A DNA stretch of 6,586 nucleotides. Source: an uncultured Sutterella sp. GTDB taxonomy: Bacteria; Pseudomonadota; Gammaproteobacteria; Burkholderiales; Burkholderiaceae_F. Position numbers and translations under genes: made by a program. This document shows, in pieces, positions 1 through 5,004 of this stretch; the stretch's first letter is position 1, and each line of letters begins with the position of its first letter. The DNA lies in NCBI GenBank assembly GCA_900552545.1, contig USAL01000104.1:1-6586 (forward strand), given 5' to 3'. The notes under the pieces were generated by a model. That model saw nothing but the letters and a program-made list of their open reading frames with translations, did no database searches and was not told where the DNA came from.

Positions 1-135
1 GCGCAGATCCTCCGCACCCCGCAGGGCGGCGTCCTTTTCCGCCAGCAGCGCCGCCGGCTCCGCCTTCTTCAATTCTTCAGCAGGCGTCGTCGCTTCAGCC
101 TGCGCATTCGTTTCATTGTTGTTCGTTTCTGCCAT
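1..135 (-). CDS. grpE: GrpE nucleotide exchange factor, N-terminal fragment
   Basis: The first 45 codons of a gene that runs off the left edge. The translation starts MAETNNNETNAQAEATTPAE and continues with an Ala/Glu/Lys-rich stretch ending LLAEKDAALRGAEDLR. A low-complexity acidic N-terminus leading into a charged helix is what GrpE proteins show before their long dimeric coiled coil; the conserved domain itself lies outside the window. GrpE is the cytoplasmic cofactor that releases ADP from DnaK. The start is ATG at 133-135, preceded by GGAGT 7 nt upstream as ribosome binding site. The strongest support is upstream: a near-perfect sigma-32 promoter at 179-207, as expected for a grpE-dnaK heat-shock unit. 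Identification rests on the N-terminal character, the promoter and the hemH neighbour, so another heat-shock gene cannot be fully excluded. Confidence 0.8.
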   Translation of the reverse strand, partial: MAETNNNETNAQAEATTPAEELKKAEPAALLAEKDAALRGAEDLR

Positions 136-178
136 GACGCACTCCGGTCATTTCGAAATAAAAGTCTAGGTATCGACA

Positions 179-207
179 ATATGGGGGCGAAAGCCGACGT
201 TTTCAAG
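179..207 (-). promoter_or_regulatory. Sigma-32 (RpoH) heat-shock promoter of grpE
   Basis: On the minus strand CTTGAAA (201-207) is followed after 14 nt by CCCCATAT (179-186). These match the RpoH -35 (CTTGAAA) and -10 (CCCCATnT) consensus at every defined position, with a spacer in the normal range. Transcription should start near 170-173, giving a 5' UTR of roughly 35 nt before the ATG at 135. The -35 box overlaps the TGA stop of hemH (203-205), so the promoter is built partly from the end of the upstream gene. No CIRCE (HrcA) inverted repeat is visible between promoter and start. Confidence 0.88.
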
Positions 208-1270
208 CCTGCTTGAGCCGCGCCCTGCCTTCAAGGGCGTCGTGCACGAGTCCGGCATACAAAGCGATGGCATCTTCGCTCACGTTGAGCGCCTCGATAT
301 AGTGAAAGACCGCATCGGCCCCATCCACCTCACCCGCCTCGGTGAGATAGATCGTCTTCAGCTCTGAGGCGATCTCCTCGAGCGTCTCAAGGCAGTCCGA
401 GGAAAAGCCCGGGCAGATCACGTCGACGCGGCGCACCCCGTCGTGCGCCAGGGCGCGCGCGGCATCAATGGCCGACGGCGTGAGCCACTTCGCACGTCCG
501 AACTTGCTTTGAAAGGCGACGCGGTACTGATCCTTGCACAGTCCGAGCGCTTCGGCCAGAAGCCGAGCCGTTTCATAGCACTGTGCCTCATACGGATCGC
601 CGCGGTCGCTGCTTGCCTGCGGAATGCCGTGAAAGCTCATGAGGAGTACGCCGTTGTCTCCCAGGTCTCCCTTGCTCTCCCAGTGACGCCACACGCTTTT
701 TGCAAGCGCTTCAATGTAGCGGGGATTGTCGTGATAGGAGGCAATGCGCAGAACGTCCTTTGCCAAAAAGGGCGTCTTCACCTTCGAGAGTCCCTTTTGG
801 AGCGCGTCGTAGACCGCTTCGGTCGTCTGCGTGGCGTACTGCGCGAACATCGGAAGCACCACCAGGCGCTCGGCGCCGCTTTGCGCCACCTCTTCGAGCA
901 CCTCGGGCACGCGGTGCGTGCCGTAGCACATGGCCCAGAAAACGCAGTAGCCGTCTCCCAAGGCCTGCTGCATGCGCCGTGCGGTCTGCGCCGAAATCGC
1001 CATCAGGGGCGAGCCCTCCTCGGTCCAGACCGTCTTGTATCGGTCGGCGGACTGCTGCGCGCGGCGCGGAATGATGATCCAGCGCAGGATGGGCTGCCAG
1101 ATGATGGGGCTCAACTCAACCACGCGCCGGTCGCCCAGAAATTCGAGCAGGTACTGCGCCAGCGCCTCGCGCGTGGGAGCCGCGGGCGAACCGGTGTTGA
1201 CGATGAGCACGGCGGTTTTTGCGCCCGACGGGGAATGCGCGGCGCTGCGGCAAAGGTCAGTCTCTTTCAT
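203..1270 (-). CDS. hemH: Ferrochelatase (protoheme ferro-lyase)
   Basis: 355-residue ferrochelatase, which inserts Fe2+ into protoporphyrin IX in the last step of heme synthesis. Residues 18-30 (KTAVLIVNTGSPA) are the family N-terminal strand with its NxGxP turn. The PROSITE-type signature is at about 209-227 (LLMSFHGIP followed by RGDPY); His214 is the expected metal-binding catalytic His. SDCLETLEEI at 291-300 carries the conserved Glu (Glu295 by alignment with human Glu343). No C-terminal Fe-S cluster extension is present, and the length is usual for proteobacteria. I chose ATG at 1268-1270: the frame is open upstream to a TTG at 1390, but those 40 residues are Pro/Arg-rich and unlike the family. 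No strong Shine-Dalgarno precedes either start, so the start is less certain than the identity. The gene ends 68 bp before grpE on the same strand, so readthrough into grpE is possible. Confidence 0.96.
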   Translation of the reverse strand: MKETDLCRSAAHSPSGAKTAVLIVNTGSPAAPTREALAQYLLEFLGDRRVVELSPIIWQPILRWIIIPRRAQQSADRYKTVWTEEGSPLMAISAQTARRMQQALGDGYCVFWAMCYGTHRVPEVLEEVAQSGAERLVVLPMFAQYATQTTEAVYDALQKGLSKVKTPFLAKDVLRIASYHDNPRYIEALAKSVWRHWESKGDLGDNGVLLMSFHGIPQASSDRGDPYEAQCYETARLLAEALGLCKDQYRVAFQSKFGRAKWLTPSAIDAARALAHDGVRRVDVICPGFSSDCLETLEEIASELKTIYLTEAGEVDGADAVFHYIEALNVSEDAIALYAGLVHDALEGRARLKQA

Positions 1271-1500
1271 GGGGGAAGGTCGTTTCAGGGGGACAATCAA
1301 AGGTTGCGGCAAAGGCTGCGGCCGCAGCCCTCCCTCGGCAAGGCGTGAGGAGGGCCGGCAGGCAAACGTCAATGCAACCGCATCGTGCAACCGCCTCGGT
1401 TGTCCGACAATTTTTCTGCATTCAAGCAGGCATTTTGCACACGACGCCTTAAAGCGTCCTTGCCGCTTCCCTATGCCAGCGACTGCCGGGCAGCGCGGGT
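1271..1500. other. Intergenic region upstream of hemH with several inverted repeats
   Basis: No credible gene. Contents by eye: a perfect 16-bp palindrome GGCTGCGGCCGCAGCC at 1314-1329; an inverted repeat with arms GCCCTCC (1327-1333) and GGAGGGC (1349-1355), sharing bases with the palindrome so that only one can form in RNA; a 9-bp direct repeat TGCAACCGC at 1373-1381 and 1386-1394 (13-bp period); a short palindrome TTGTCCGACAA at 1400-1410; and a GACGC/GCGTC hairpin at 1443-1458 with a 6-nt loop, just past the end of the minus-strand transporter gene. The last could help end that transcript but has no U-tract. I cannot point to a convincing sigma-70 promoter for hemH. Confidence 0.5.
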
Positions 1501-2091
1501 TCAGGAGAGCGCCTGCAGCTCGGGGCGTGCGTGCATGCGGCGCCAGCCGACCAGGAGCACGCTTGCAATGACGCTCACCCAGAACTTGCCGATCACCTGG
1601 CCCACGACGTAGTCAAGGGAGCCGAAGGCAAGCGACAGGAAGATCGCCGAATCCACCACCGAGCCCACAAAGCCCGAAAAGAGGATGGCAACGACGTGGT
1701 GACGCTTTCTGAGCGGCGCATAGACGCAGAAGTCGGCGAATTCGGAAAAGAGAAACGCCGCCACCGACGCCACGACGAGGCTCGGCTCGGAGAAGATGCC
1801 CGAGAGCCCCGCGCCGATCACGATGCTGTAGAGCGCCCAACGCGCGCCGAGAAAATGGTGCACGGCATCACGAAGCACGAGTGCAAAGCCCGCTACGAGC
1901 ACCGCCGAAGGCGACATGATGCCCGGCCAAACGGGAATCAGGCAGGGGCCGTTGGGATCGCAGACGACGCCGACGTTGACGACGACCCAGTTGCTTACCG
2001 GGATGGTGAGGATGAATCCGAGGACCGAGAGCCAGCCGATCCATGTTTGATTGGCGTTGTGCACGCCTTCTCGCTCGACAATATGCGACAT
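1501..2091 (-). CDS. VUT-family membrane transporter, probable queuosine precursor transporter (YhhQ-like)
   Basis: 196-residue integral membrane protein of the VUT/YhhQ group (COG1738, DUF165). After a polar N-terminus of about 16 residues there are five or six hydrophobic segments (about 17-42, 60-80, 84-100, 103-118, 132-156, 160-183). Two features match the family: RDAVHHFLG at 74-82 and SEFADFCVYAPLRKR at 116-130, a helix with buried acidic residues and a following Tyr that typifies these transporters. YhhQ imports preQ0/preQ1 across the inner membrane in E. coli; this protein is a little shorter than YhhQ (about 220 residues), and the substrate is inferred from family and from tgt and queA in the window. 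Start ATG at 2089-2091 is supported by AAGGA 7 nt upstream. The gene ends in TGA at 1501-1503. It lies 159 bp downstream of the hydrolase gene on the same strand, behind an unusual structured leader. Confidence 0.85.
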   Translation of the reverse strand: MSHIVEREGVHNANQTWIGWLSVLGFILTIPVSNWVVVNVGVVCDPNGPCLIPVWPGIMSPSAVLVAGFALVLRDAVHHFLGARWALYSIVIGAGLSGIFSEPSLVVASVAAFLFSEFADFCVYAPLRKRHHVVAILFSGFVGSVVDSAIFLSLAFGSLDYVVGQVIGKFWVSVIASVLLVGWRRMHARPELQALS

Positions 2092-2098
2092 ATTGCTT

Positions 2099-2103
2099 TC
2101 CTT
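2099..2103 (-). promoter_or_regulatory. Ribosome binding site of the VUT-family transporter
   Basis: The minus strand reads AAGGA seven bases before the ATG at 2089-2091, within a longer purine tract (GGAAGGAAAG). This is a clear Shine-Dalgarno sequence and fixes the start of the transporter gene. Confidence 0.7.
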
Positions 2104-2165
2104 CCGGCCGCAGACGGTAGAACAAACCGAGGCAGCCTTTCTTTTTTCAGTGGTTGATGTTGAAT

Positions 2166-2239
2166 GCGCCTTGATTTTTCAGGTTTTTCCCCTGACTGTG
2201 CAAGGCGCGGACGCATTGTACAGCACGCGGACGCCTTGC
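2166..2239 (-). promoter_or_regulatory. Putative promoter and structured leader upstream of the VUT-family transporter
   Basis: Minus-strand signals in the 159-bp gap before the transporter gene. A -10-like TACAAT lies at 2215-2220 with no convincing -35. Two copies of GCGTCCGCG (minus strand) at 2226-2234 and 2206-2214 are 20 bp apart and bracket this box. GCGCCTTG at 2201-2208 can pair perfectly with CAAGGCGC at 2166-2173 (8 bp), enclosing a small hairpin TCAGG/CCTGA (arms 2191-2195 and 2179-2183, 7-nt loop). Part of the same strand (2201-2207 plus the next base) can instead pair with GCAAGGCG at 2232-2239. If transcription starts about 7 nt after TACAAT, the RNA would begin at the first of these stems. 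The position suits a riboswitch or leader, but I do not see a canonical preQ1-I aptamer: the loop is short and lacks the ligand-pairing C. Confidence 0.4.
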
Positions 2240-2250
2240 CCGCTCAACGA

Positions 2251-3240
2251 CTATTTTTCGATTTTGGGCTCAAAGCCCGCAAAAAACTGCATGATGCGCT
2301 CAGGAAGCCACCCCAGATCACCCGGCGGGTTGCCGCGCGGAAAGCCGATGTGTCCGCCCTCCTCGGGCTGCTCCAGATACACCGTGTCGCTCACGTCCTT
2401 CTCTGTCGGCAGCGCCCACGACGGCTGGAAAGGGTCGTTCTTGGCGTTTAAAAGCAGCAGCGGCACGCGCACGTTCTTGAGCACGGTCTTGGCCGAGCAC
2501 TTCGTCCAGTACTCCATGGCGCTCTTGAAGCCGTGAATCGGCGCGGTATAGATCGAGTCGAAGTCGTAGAGCGTGTGGCAGTGCTTGACCTTCTCGATGT
2601 CGATGATGTCGGGAAAGCGCCTCGCCTTGTCAAGCACCTTCTGCTTTAAGGTCGACAGAAACATCTCGGCGTAGAGCTTGTTGGCGCCGTGGCTTACGAT
2701 CTCGGCTCCGGCCACGAGATCCATCGGAGCGCCCACGGCGACGGCCGCCGTCAGAAACTCGGCCTTCGGGCCTCGATCGCCCAGATACTTGGCAAGAAAG
2801 TTTCCCCCGAGGCTCACGCCGACGGCGTAGATCGGCGCATTGAGATAGCGCCGGTGCACCGTTGTGAGCGCCCACTCGCAGTCGTCGCTGTCGCCAGCGA
2901 AGTACGCGCGCGGCAGGCGGTTTGCAAGACCGCCGCAGCCGCGGAAATGCGCGACCACGCCCCGCCAGCCCTTGAGGACGCACTCGTGCATCAGGGCTTC
3001 GGCGTAGTGGCTGTGCGAATCCCCCTCAAGCCCGTGAAAGTGCACGAGCACCGGCGCGGTGAGCGCCTCGGGCTCGGGCTTGACCCAGTCAAACGTCATG
3101 AAGTCGCCGTCGGGCATGTCGATGAGCTCACGGCGGTACGAGACGTGCGGCCGCGGAAAGAAGCGGGCGGGAACCACCGTCTGCAGGTGGGCGCCGGGAA
3201 GCCAGCGCGGCGCGACATAGTCCGAGCGGATGGTAGGCAT
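2251..3240 (-). CDS. YheT-type alpha/beta hydrolase
   Basis: 329-residue hydrolase of the YheT/UPF0017 group (alpha/beta hydrolase superfamily; COG0429). The N-terminus SDYVAPRWLPGAHLQTVVPA matches the family opening (W-P-G-H-x-Q-T). HFHGLEGDSHSHYA at 67-80 forms the oxyanion-hole region, and HFRGCGG follows at 98-104. The nucleophile elbow is GVSLGG at 141-146 with Ser143; Asp269 (NAKNDPF) and His297 (EEGGHIGF) complete the Ser-Asp-His triad. There is no signal peptide or membrane segment, so it should be cytoplasmic. The in vivo substrate of YheT proteins is poorly defined; lipid or ester hydrolysis is a family-level guess. Start ATG at 3238-3240 follows the family N-terminus although only a weak AGG lies upstream. 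It ends with TAG at 2251-2253, which shows that TAG is used as a normal stop here. Confidence 0.93.
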   Translation of the reverse strand: MPTIRSDYVAPRWLPGAHLQTVVPARFFPRPHVSYRRELIDMPDGDFMTFDWVKPEPEALTAPVLVHFHGLEGDSHSHYAEALMHECVLKGWRGVVAHFRGCGGLANRLPRAYFAGDSDDCEWALTTVHRRYLNAPIYAVGVSLGGNFLAKYLGDRGPKAEFLTAAVAVGAPMDLVAGAEIVSHGANKLYAEMFLSTLKQKVLDKARRFPDIIDIEKVKHCHTLYDFDSIYTAPIHGFKSAMEYWTKCSAKTVLKNVRVPLLLLNAKNDPFQPSWALPTEKDVSDTVYLEQPEEGGHIGFPRGNPPGDLGWLPERIMQFFAGFEPKIEK

Positions 3241-3307
3241 GGGGGATACCTGAAGAAAAAAGGGATATCGATGAAGGGAAACCTATGAAAATACAACAGC
3301 CCCTGCG

Positions 3308-3337
3308 ATTGTATCGCCTCCCCCTCGAGATTCTGAA
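3308..3337 (-). promoter_or_regulatory. Candidate sigma-70 promoter for the yheT-type hydrolase gene
   Basis: On the minus strand TTCAGA (3332-3337) is followed after 18 nt by TACAAT (3308-3313): a 4/6 -35 and a 5/6 -10. The start would be near 3301, giving a leader of about 60 nt before the ATG at 3240. Prediction by eye only. Confidence 0.35.
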
Positions 3338-3465
3338 GCCGCCGTCGGGCAAAACGGCCGCAGGCGTGCGCCGGCAAGCGCACATGCACCTGTTCTTTTG
3401 TCTGCGCTCCTGCCTGCCTCCTGCGGCTGCAGCCGCACACCTCGCTAGAAATCGTCTGCCGAAAC

Positions 3466-3494
3466 TTGCACTTGCCGCCCGGAAGCTGTAGAGT
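3466..3494 (+). promoter_or_regulatory. Candidate sigma-70 promoter for the aroG leader transcript
   Basis: TTGCAC (3466-3471) and TAGAGT (3489-3494) are separated by 17 nt. Each hexamer matches consensus only in part (3/6 and 4/6), but the spacing is ideal. Initiation near 3501 would place the leader-peptide ATG (3558) about 57 nt into the transcript. It is the best candidate I see upstream of the attenuator. Confidence 0.35.
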
Positions 3495-3557
3495 GTCTCG
3501 ACATGCAGGTCTGCGGAAATCGTTTCGCGGGCTGCCCAATTTGAGAAAGACTGCATC

Positions 3558-3623
3558 ATGTCCCGCTTCTGCGCGCGATTTTATTTTTACTCCTTTTATT
3601 TCTGCTCCCGGGCGGAAGGATGA
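3558..3623 (+). CDS. Phe/Tyr-rich leader peptide of the aroG attenuator
   Basis: A 21-codon ORF, ATG at 3558-3560 to TGA at 3621-3623. Residues 8-15 are FYFYSFYF, so seven of eight consecutive codons are Phe or Tyr; with Phe4 the peptide has five Phe and three Tyr, mostly TTT and TAT codons. Such runs are the hallmark of amino-acid biosynthetic leader peptides such as PheL. The stop is 45 nt before a strong intrinsic terminator (3669-3699), and the next gene is aroG, which makes the precursor of exactly these amino acids. A purine stretch GAGAAAGA (3543-3550) is a weak ribosome binding site. The peptide itself probably has no function; its translation senses charged tRNA-Phe and tRNA-Tyr. Chance is unlikely given composition, terminator and downstream gene together, but expression is not shown by sequence alone. 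Confidence 0.85.
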   Translation: MSRFCARFYFYSFYFCSRAEG

Positions 3624-3687
3624 GGGGTGCGCGCTTGAAGCATTGACATCAGCAGAGCATTGAAACCGACCGCCAGGACTTCAACCC
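3571..3687 (+). promoter_or_regulatory. Attenuator pairing arms (regions 1, 2 and 3) upstream of aroG
   Basis: Complementary segments by eye. Region 1, GCGCGC at 3571-3576, lies within leader codons just before the Phe/Tyr run and can pair with GCGCGC at 3629-3634 (region 2). Next to region 2, TTGAAG (3635-3640) can pair with CTTCAA (3679-3684), with GGG of 3624-3627 on CCC of 3685-3687. This occupies the terminator loop and part of its base, giving an antiterminator. An alternative arm is GGCGG (3611-3615) against CCGCC (3670-3674). A ribosome stalled at the first Phe/Tyr codons would mask region 1 and free region 2 for antitermination. One reaching the TGA (3621) would cover region 2 and let the terminator form. 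Thermodynamics were not computed. Confidence 0.55.
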
Positions 3688-3699
3688 GGCGGTTTTTTT
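3669..3699 (+). terminator. Intrinsic terminator of the aroG attenuator
   Basis: Stem ACCGCC (3669-3674) / GGCGGT (3688-3693) with a 13-nt loop, followed at once by a run of seven T (3693-3699). It lies 45 nt after the leader-peptide stop and 94 nt before the aroG start, so it can only act on transcripts heading into aroG. This is the expected place for an attenuator and not for the end of a real gene. Confidence 0.88.
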
Positions 3700-3747
3700 A
3701 TATCGGCAGCAAGCCCCCGGGATGAAGAAGCAATGCCGCCTGGGCGG

Positions 3748-3768
3748 CCGGTCATGACCGGTTTTGTT
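3748..3768 (+). terminator. Palindrome followed by T-rich tract, possible second terminator or operator before aroG
   Basis: A perfect 14-bp palindrome CCGGTCATGACCGG (3748-3761) is followed by TTTTGTTTG (3762-3770), 32 bp before the aroG ATG. As RNA it gives a 5-bp stem with a CATG loop, weaker than the first terminator. As DNA it could be a regulator site. Just upstream, CCGCC (3736-3740) and GGCGG (3743-3747) repeat the arms of the first terminator and could join alternative pairings. Confidence 0.4.
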
Positions 3769-3793
3769 TGTTCACCAAGGGAGAAACTCCATC

Positions 3794-4855
3794 ATGCGTC
3801 TGAATACCGACGACCTTCGCATCAAAGAGATCCGAGAGCTCACGCCCCCGGCGCACCTCATCCGCGAATTTCCCTGCGAGGAAATCGCCTCGCAGACGGT
3901 GCACCGCGCCCGCGAAGCGGCCCACAACATCCTGCACGGCAACGACGACCGTCTGCTCGTGATCGTGGGTCCGTGCTCGATTCACGATCCGGAGGCCGCG
4001 CGCGAGTACGCCAGCCGCCTCACCGAAATCCGCCGCAAGCTGCAGGGCGATCTTGAGATCATCATGCGCGTGTACTTCGAGAAGCCCCGCACGACCGTCG
4101 GCTGGAAGGGTCTCATCAACGACCCCGACATGGACGGCTCCTGTCGCAACAACCACGGTCTGCGCGTGGCCCGCGAACTCATCCTGGACATCGTCAACAT
4201 GGAGTTGCCGACGGGGGTGGAGTATTTGGACACGATCTCCCCACAGTACATCGCCGATCTGGTGAGCTGGGGCGCGATCGGGGCGCGCACGACGGAAAGC
4301 CAGGTACACCGCCAGCTGGCTAGCGGCCTGTCCTGCCCGGTGGGCTTCAAGAACGGCACCGACGGCAACGTGAAGATCGCCTGCGACGCCATCGCCGCGG
4401 CCGAGCACTCGCACTCGTTCCTATCGGTAACGAAGGGCGGCATCTCGGCCATCGTGACGACAACCGGCAACGAGGACTGCCACATCATCCTGCGCGGCGG
4501 CAAGCAACCCAACTACGACGCCGAAAGCGTCAACGCCGCCTGCGAGATCCTCAAGGCCAACGGCCACCGCGAGATGGTGATGATCGACGCCTCGCACTCG
4601 AACTCGCACAAGAAGTTCAAGGAGCAGATTCCGGTTGTTGAAAACATCTGCAAGCAGGTCTCCAACGGCGACAACCGCATCATCGGCGTGATGATCGAGT
4701 CCAACCTCGTCGAAGGCAATCAGAAGATCGACCTCGAAAAGGGTCTGGTCTACGGCCAGTCCGTCACCGATGCCTGCATCGGCTGGGAGGACACGGTGAA
4801 GCTTTTAAACGACCTCGCCCGCGCCGTGCGCGACCGCCGCTCGCGCAATTACTAA
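3794..4855 (+). CDS. aroG: 3-deoxy-7-phosphoheptulonate (DAHP) synthase, class I alpha, AroG-like
   Basis: 353-residue enzyme joining phosphoenolpyruvate and erythrose 4-phosphate to DAHP, the entry step of the shikimate pathway. The opening (DDLRIKEIRELTPP) and the rest align with E. coli AroG without shifting numbering. Metal ligands are Cys61 (GPCSIH), His268, Glu302 and Asp326; phosphate and substrate residues are Arg92, Lys97, Arg165, Lys186 and Arg234. Residues of the AroG phenylalanine pocket, Pro150, Ser180 (GLSCPVG), Phe209 and Ser211, are kept, so Phe feedback is predicted. Trp215 of E. coli is Gly here. Start ATG at 3794 is preceded by AAGGGAG about 10 nt upstream; an upstream in-frame non-ATG start (3764) would add ten residues unlike the family. 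The gene is monocistronic between an upstream Phe/Tyr attenuator and a bidirectional terminator. Symbol by resemblance to E. coli AroG over AroF or AroH. Confidence 0.96.
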   Translation: MRLNTDDLRIKEIRELTPPAHLIREFPCEEIASQTVHRAREAAHNILHGNDDRLLVIVGPCSIHDPEAAREYASRLTEIRRKLQGDLEIIMRVYFEKPRTTVGWKGLINDPDMDGSCRNNHGLRVARELILDIVNMELPTGVEYLDTISPQYIADLVSWGAIGARTTESQVHRQLASGLSCPVGFKNGTDGNVKIACDAIAAAEHSHSFLSVTKGGISAIVTTTGNEDCHIILRGGKQPNYDAESVNAACEILKANGHREMVMIDASHSNSHKKFKEQIPVVENICKQVSNGDNRIIGVMIESNLVEGNQKIDLEKGLVYGQSVTDACIGWEDTVKLLNDLARAVRDRRSRNY

Positions 4856-4915
4856 ACACAAAAGCGCACATACCTTTGAAGTGAGCGCCCCGCCGCTTAG
4901 CTGCAAAGAGAGCAA

Positions 4916-4985
4916 AAGAAGCCGGCCTTGTCGAGCTGCCGCAGACGTCGTGCTGCAGCGGCTTTGCAAGGCCGGCTTCTTCGTT
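4916..4985. terminator. Bidirectional terminator between convergent aroG and tgt
   Basis: Perfect 15-bp inverted repeat: AAGAAGCCGGCCTTG (4916-4930) and its complement at 4967-4981, separated by 36 nt. The internal segment can itself pair GCCGC (4938-4942) with GCGGC (4958-4962). The plus strand runs into TTCTTCGTTTT; the minus strand runs into TTCTTTTGC. It lies 60 bp after the aroG stop and about 23 bp after the tgt stop, so it should end transcripts from both sides. The long loop is unusual for an intrinsic terminator. Confidence 0.75.
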
Positions 4986-5004
4986 TTGGATTGCCGCAAA
5001 AGGA

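Larger units (their letters stand above)
3241..3557. other. Divergent intergenic region between the yheT-type gene and the aroG leader
   Basis: No gene I would defend. It holds a candidate minus-strand promoter (3308-3337) and a candidate plus-strand promoter (3466-3494). It also holds a hairpin GTGCGC/GCGCAC with a 6-nt loop (3366-3383) and a perfect 16-bp palindrome TGCGGCTGCAGCCGCA (3422-3437), 28 bp upstream of the plus-strand -35 candidate. A 68-codon plus-strand frame at 3285-3491 has a possible ribosome binding site, but its product is compositionally unremarkable and it overlaps both promoter candidates. Confidence 0.5.

Noticed and set aside
443..1348. 301-codon plus-strand ORF opposite hemH
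   Set aside because: It is antisense to a clear ferrochelatase gene, its translation is rich in Arg, Ala and Gly with no motif, and GC-rich genes routinely leave such shadow frames open.
1443..1458. GACGC/GCGTC hairpin as terminator of the transporter transcript
   Set aside because: Only 5 bp and no U-tract on either strand, so not listed as a terminator.
1531..2157. 208-codon plus-strand ORF opposite the VUT-family transporter
   Set aside because: Highly charged His/Arg/Glu-rich translation typical of the antisense of a membrane protein; no start signal or homology.
2179..2208. Canonical preQ1-I riboswitch before the transporter gene
   Set aside because: The hairpin plus A-rich tail is reminiscent, but the loop is only 7 nt, lacks the C that pairs with preQ1, and has no segment to form the pseudoknot with the AAGG tail. 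Kept only as an unclassified structured leader.
3285..3491. 68-codon plus-strand ORF with AAGGG 7 nt before its ATG
   Set aside because: The product is Pro/Ala/Arg-rich with no recognisable family, and the frame overlaps both promoter candidates in the divergent region. A chance ORF in GC-rich DNA is the simpler reading.
3466..3663. 65-codon plus-strand ORF overlapping the leader peptide in another frame
   Set aside because: It runs through the proposed promoter and beyond the leader stop without aromatic clustering. The FYFYSFYF frame fits the terminator and the downstream gene far better.
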